Assembly: GCA_027315205.1 (NCBI GenBank)
Contig: DAHUYM010000006.1
Span: forward strand, 62,001-126,000
DNA length: 64,000 bases
Direction of reading: 5' to 3'
From: Leptospirillum sp.
Lineage (GTDB): Bacteria; Nitrospirota; Leptospirillia; Leptospirillales; Leptospirillaceae
A program made the translations under genes and the position numbers. Below the pieces are notes generated by a model that made no database searches, was not told the DNA's origin, and worked only from the letters and a program-made list of their open reading frames with translations. Shown piece by piece: positions 63,582-64,000 of the stretch (positions within the stretch are counted from its first letter, which is position 1; each line of letters opens with the position of its first letter).

Positions 63582-64000
63582 TCATTGGCGGTACACTCCC
63601 CCGGAACCGGCCTCCAGGACCAGTTCCTCCACCCAGCGGACCGCCGGCCGCCCGGGCGACATATCCCACGCCCGGGCGGCTACGGCGACCATTTCCTCCG
63701 GATCCTTGAGTATCCGGGCCAATTCCTCGGCCCGATCCCCGATCCCGTCAAGAGATCTATCGCTCCAGAGCCACCCTCCCCCGCTTTTCCGGACCTGCAA
63801 GGCATTTTCGGTCTGGTGATTCGAAACCGCATAGGGGTAGGGAATGTAGATCGCGGGCGTTCCCGAAAACGTGATTTCGGCCACGGTCATCGCTCCGGAC
63901 CGCGCAATGACAAGGGACCGAGAGCCGTATTCGTGCGACAGGTCCGAAAGGAAGCCGACGACCTTGGCCCGGAGGCCGACGGATTGATAGAGCGACTGCG
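63582..64000 (-). CDS. murG: UDP-GlcNAc transferase MurG (partial, C-terminal part)
   Basis: The frame is open to the right edge, so only the last 139 codons are seen. It contains VIARSGAMTVAEITFSGTPA, then IYIPYPYAVSNHQTENA, which is the UDP-GlcNAc-binding C-terminal lobe of MurG (family GA.T.aEi...P.iliPyP.a...HQ..NA). MurG turns lipid I into lipid II at the inner face of the membrane. It heads the cell-wall cluster before murC. The N-terminal lobe is outside the window. Confidence 0.92.
   Translation of the reverse strand, partial: QSLYQSVGLRAKVVGFLSDLSHEYGSRSLVIARSGAMTVAEITFSGTPAIYIPYPYAVSNHQTENALQVRKSGGGWLWSDRSLDGIGDRAEELARILKDPEEMVAVAARAWDMSPGRPAVRWVEELVLEAGSGGVYRQ

Overview
The window looks like a chromosomal segment of a Gram-negative, GC-rich bacterium. 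It has a hopanoid cluster, LolA, Mla-type lipid transport, outer-membrane barrels, RNase J and DivIVA. This mix fits a deep-branching lineage such as Nitrospirota/Leptospirillum better than an enteric. That placement is inference; no marker gene was compared. Nearly every base is coding and neighbouring genes often overlap by 4 nt (ATGA, GTGA, TTGA).

Layout. 1-2.0 kb (minus): TonB-like protein and the truncated start of an exported helical-repeat protein. 2.1-12.4 kb (plus): rsmA, rnj, ftsK, lolA, uvrA, a CDF metal exporter and pdxA, closed by a perfect 30-bp palindrome. 12.8-18.7 kb: a 1715-residue GAF/PAS/GGDEF/EAL/CZB signalling protein and a small barrel. 18.8-23.4 kb (minus): nfo, mlaE, mlaF, mlaD and a membrane phosphoesterase. 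23.5-25.2 kb: a His-rich periplasmic Spy-like protein and galE. 25.2-26.8 kb: an AT-rich island with three coupled genes, two of which resemble a divergent MqsR/MqsA toxin-antitoxin pair. 26.9-36.7 kb (minus): an unbroken run metK, ahcY, thiS-like, cysM, moeB, thrC, moaD-like, NIL, moeB, JAMM protease, phoB, phoR. It is preceded by a SAM-II-like aptamer and a strong terminator. 37.0 kb: tRNA-Ala(GGC), then a small plus-strand gene. 37.8-41.2 kb: hemN, hemE and a CbiX-type chelatase. 41.3-52.1 kb: hopanoid/isoprenoid genes (cruF-like, EmrE-like, hpnI, hpnJ, ispH, hpnA, an Omp85-like barrel, hpnG, squalene-hopene cyclase). 53.3-64 kb: the division and cell-wall cluster (murG, murC, murB, ddl, ftsQ, ftsA, ftsZ) with pgeF, yggS, proC, yggT, divIVA and a DUF167 gene.

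The metK-to-JAMM run combines SAM synthesis and recycling with protein-thiocarboxylate sulfur chemistry. It has two ubiquitin-like sulfur carriers, two E1-like activators, a JAMM protease able to trim the carrier ending Gly-Gly-Ser-Arg, a CysM-type synthase and a threonine-synthase homologue. The strongest leads are: the SAM-II-like leader at 36.6-36.7 kb; this two-carrier sulfur system; the AT-rich TA-like island; and four genes (rsmA, ftsK, an EmrE-like gene, yggT) whose best start is a non-standard ATC, CTG or ATT codon after a strong Shine-Dalgarno. Partial genes run off both ends of the window.
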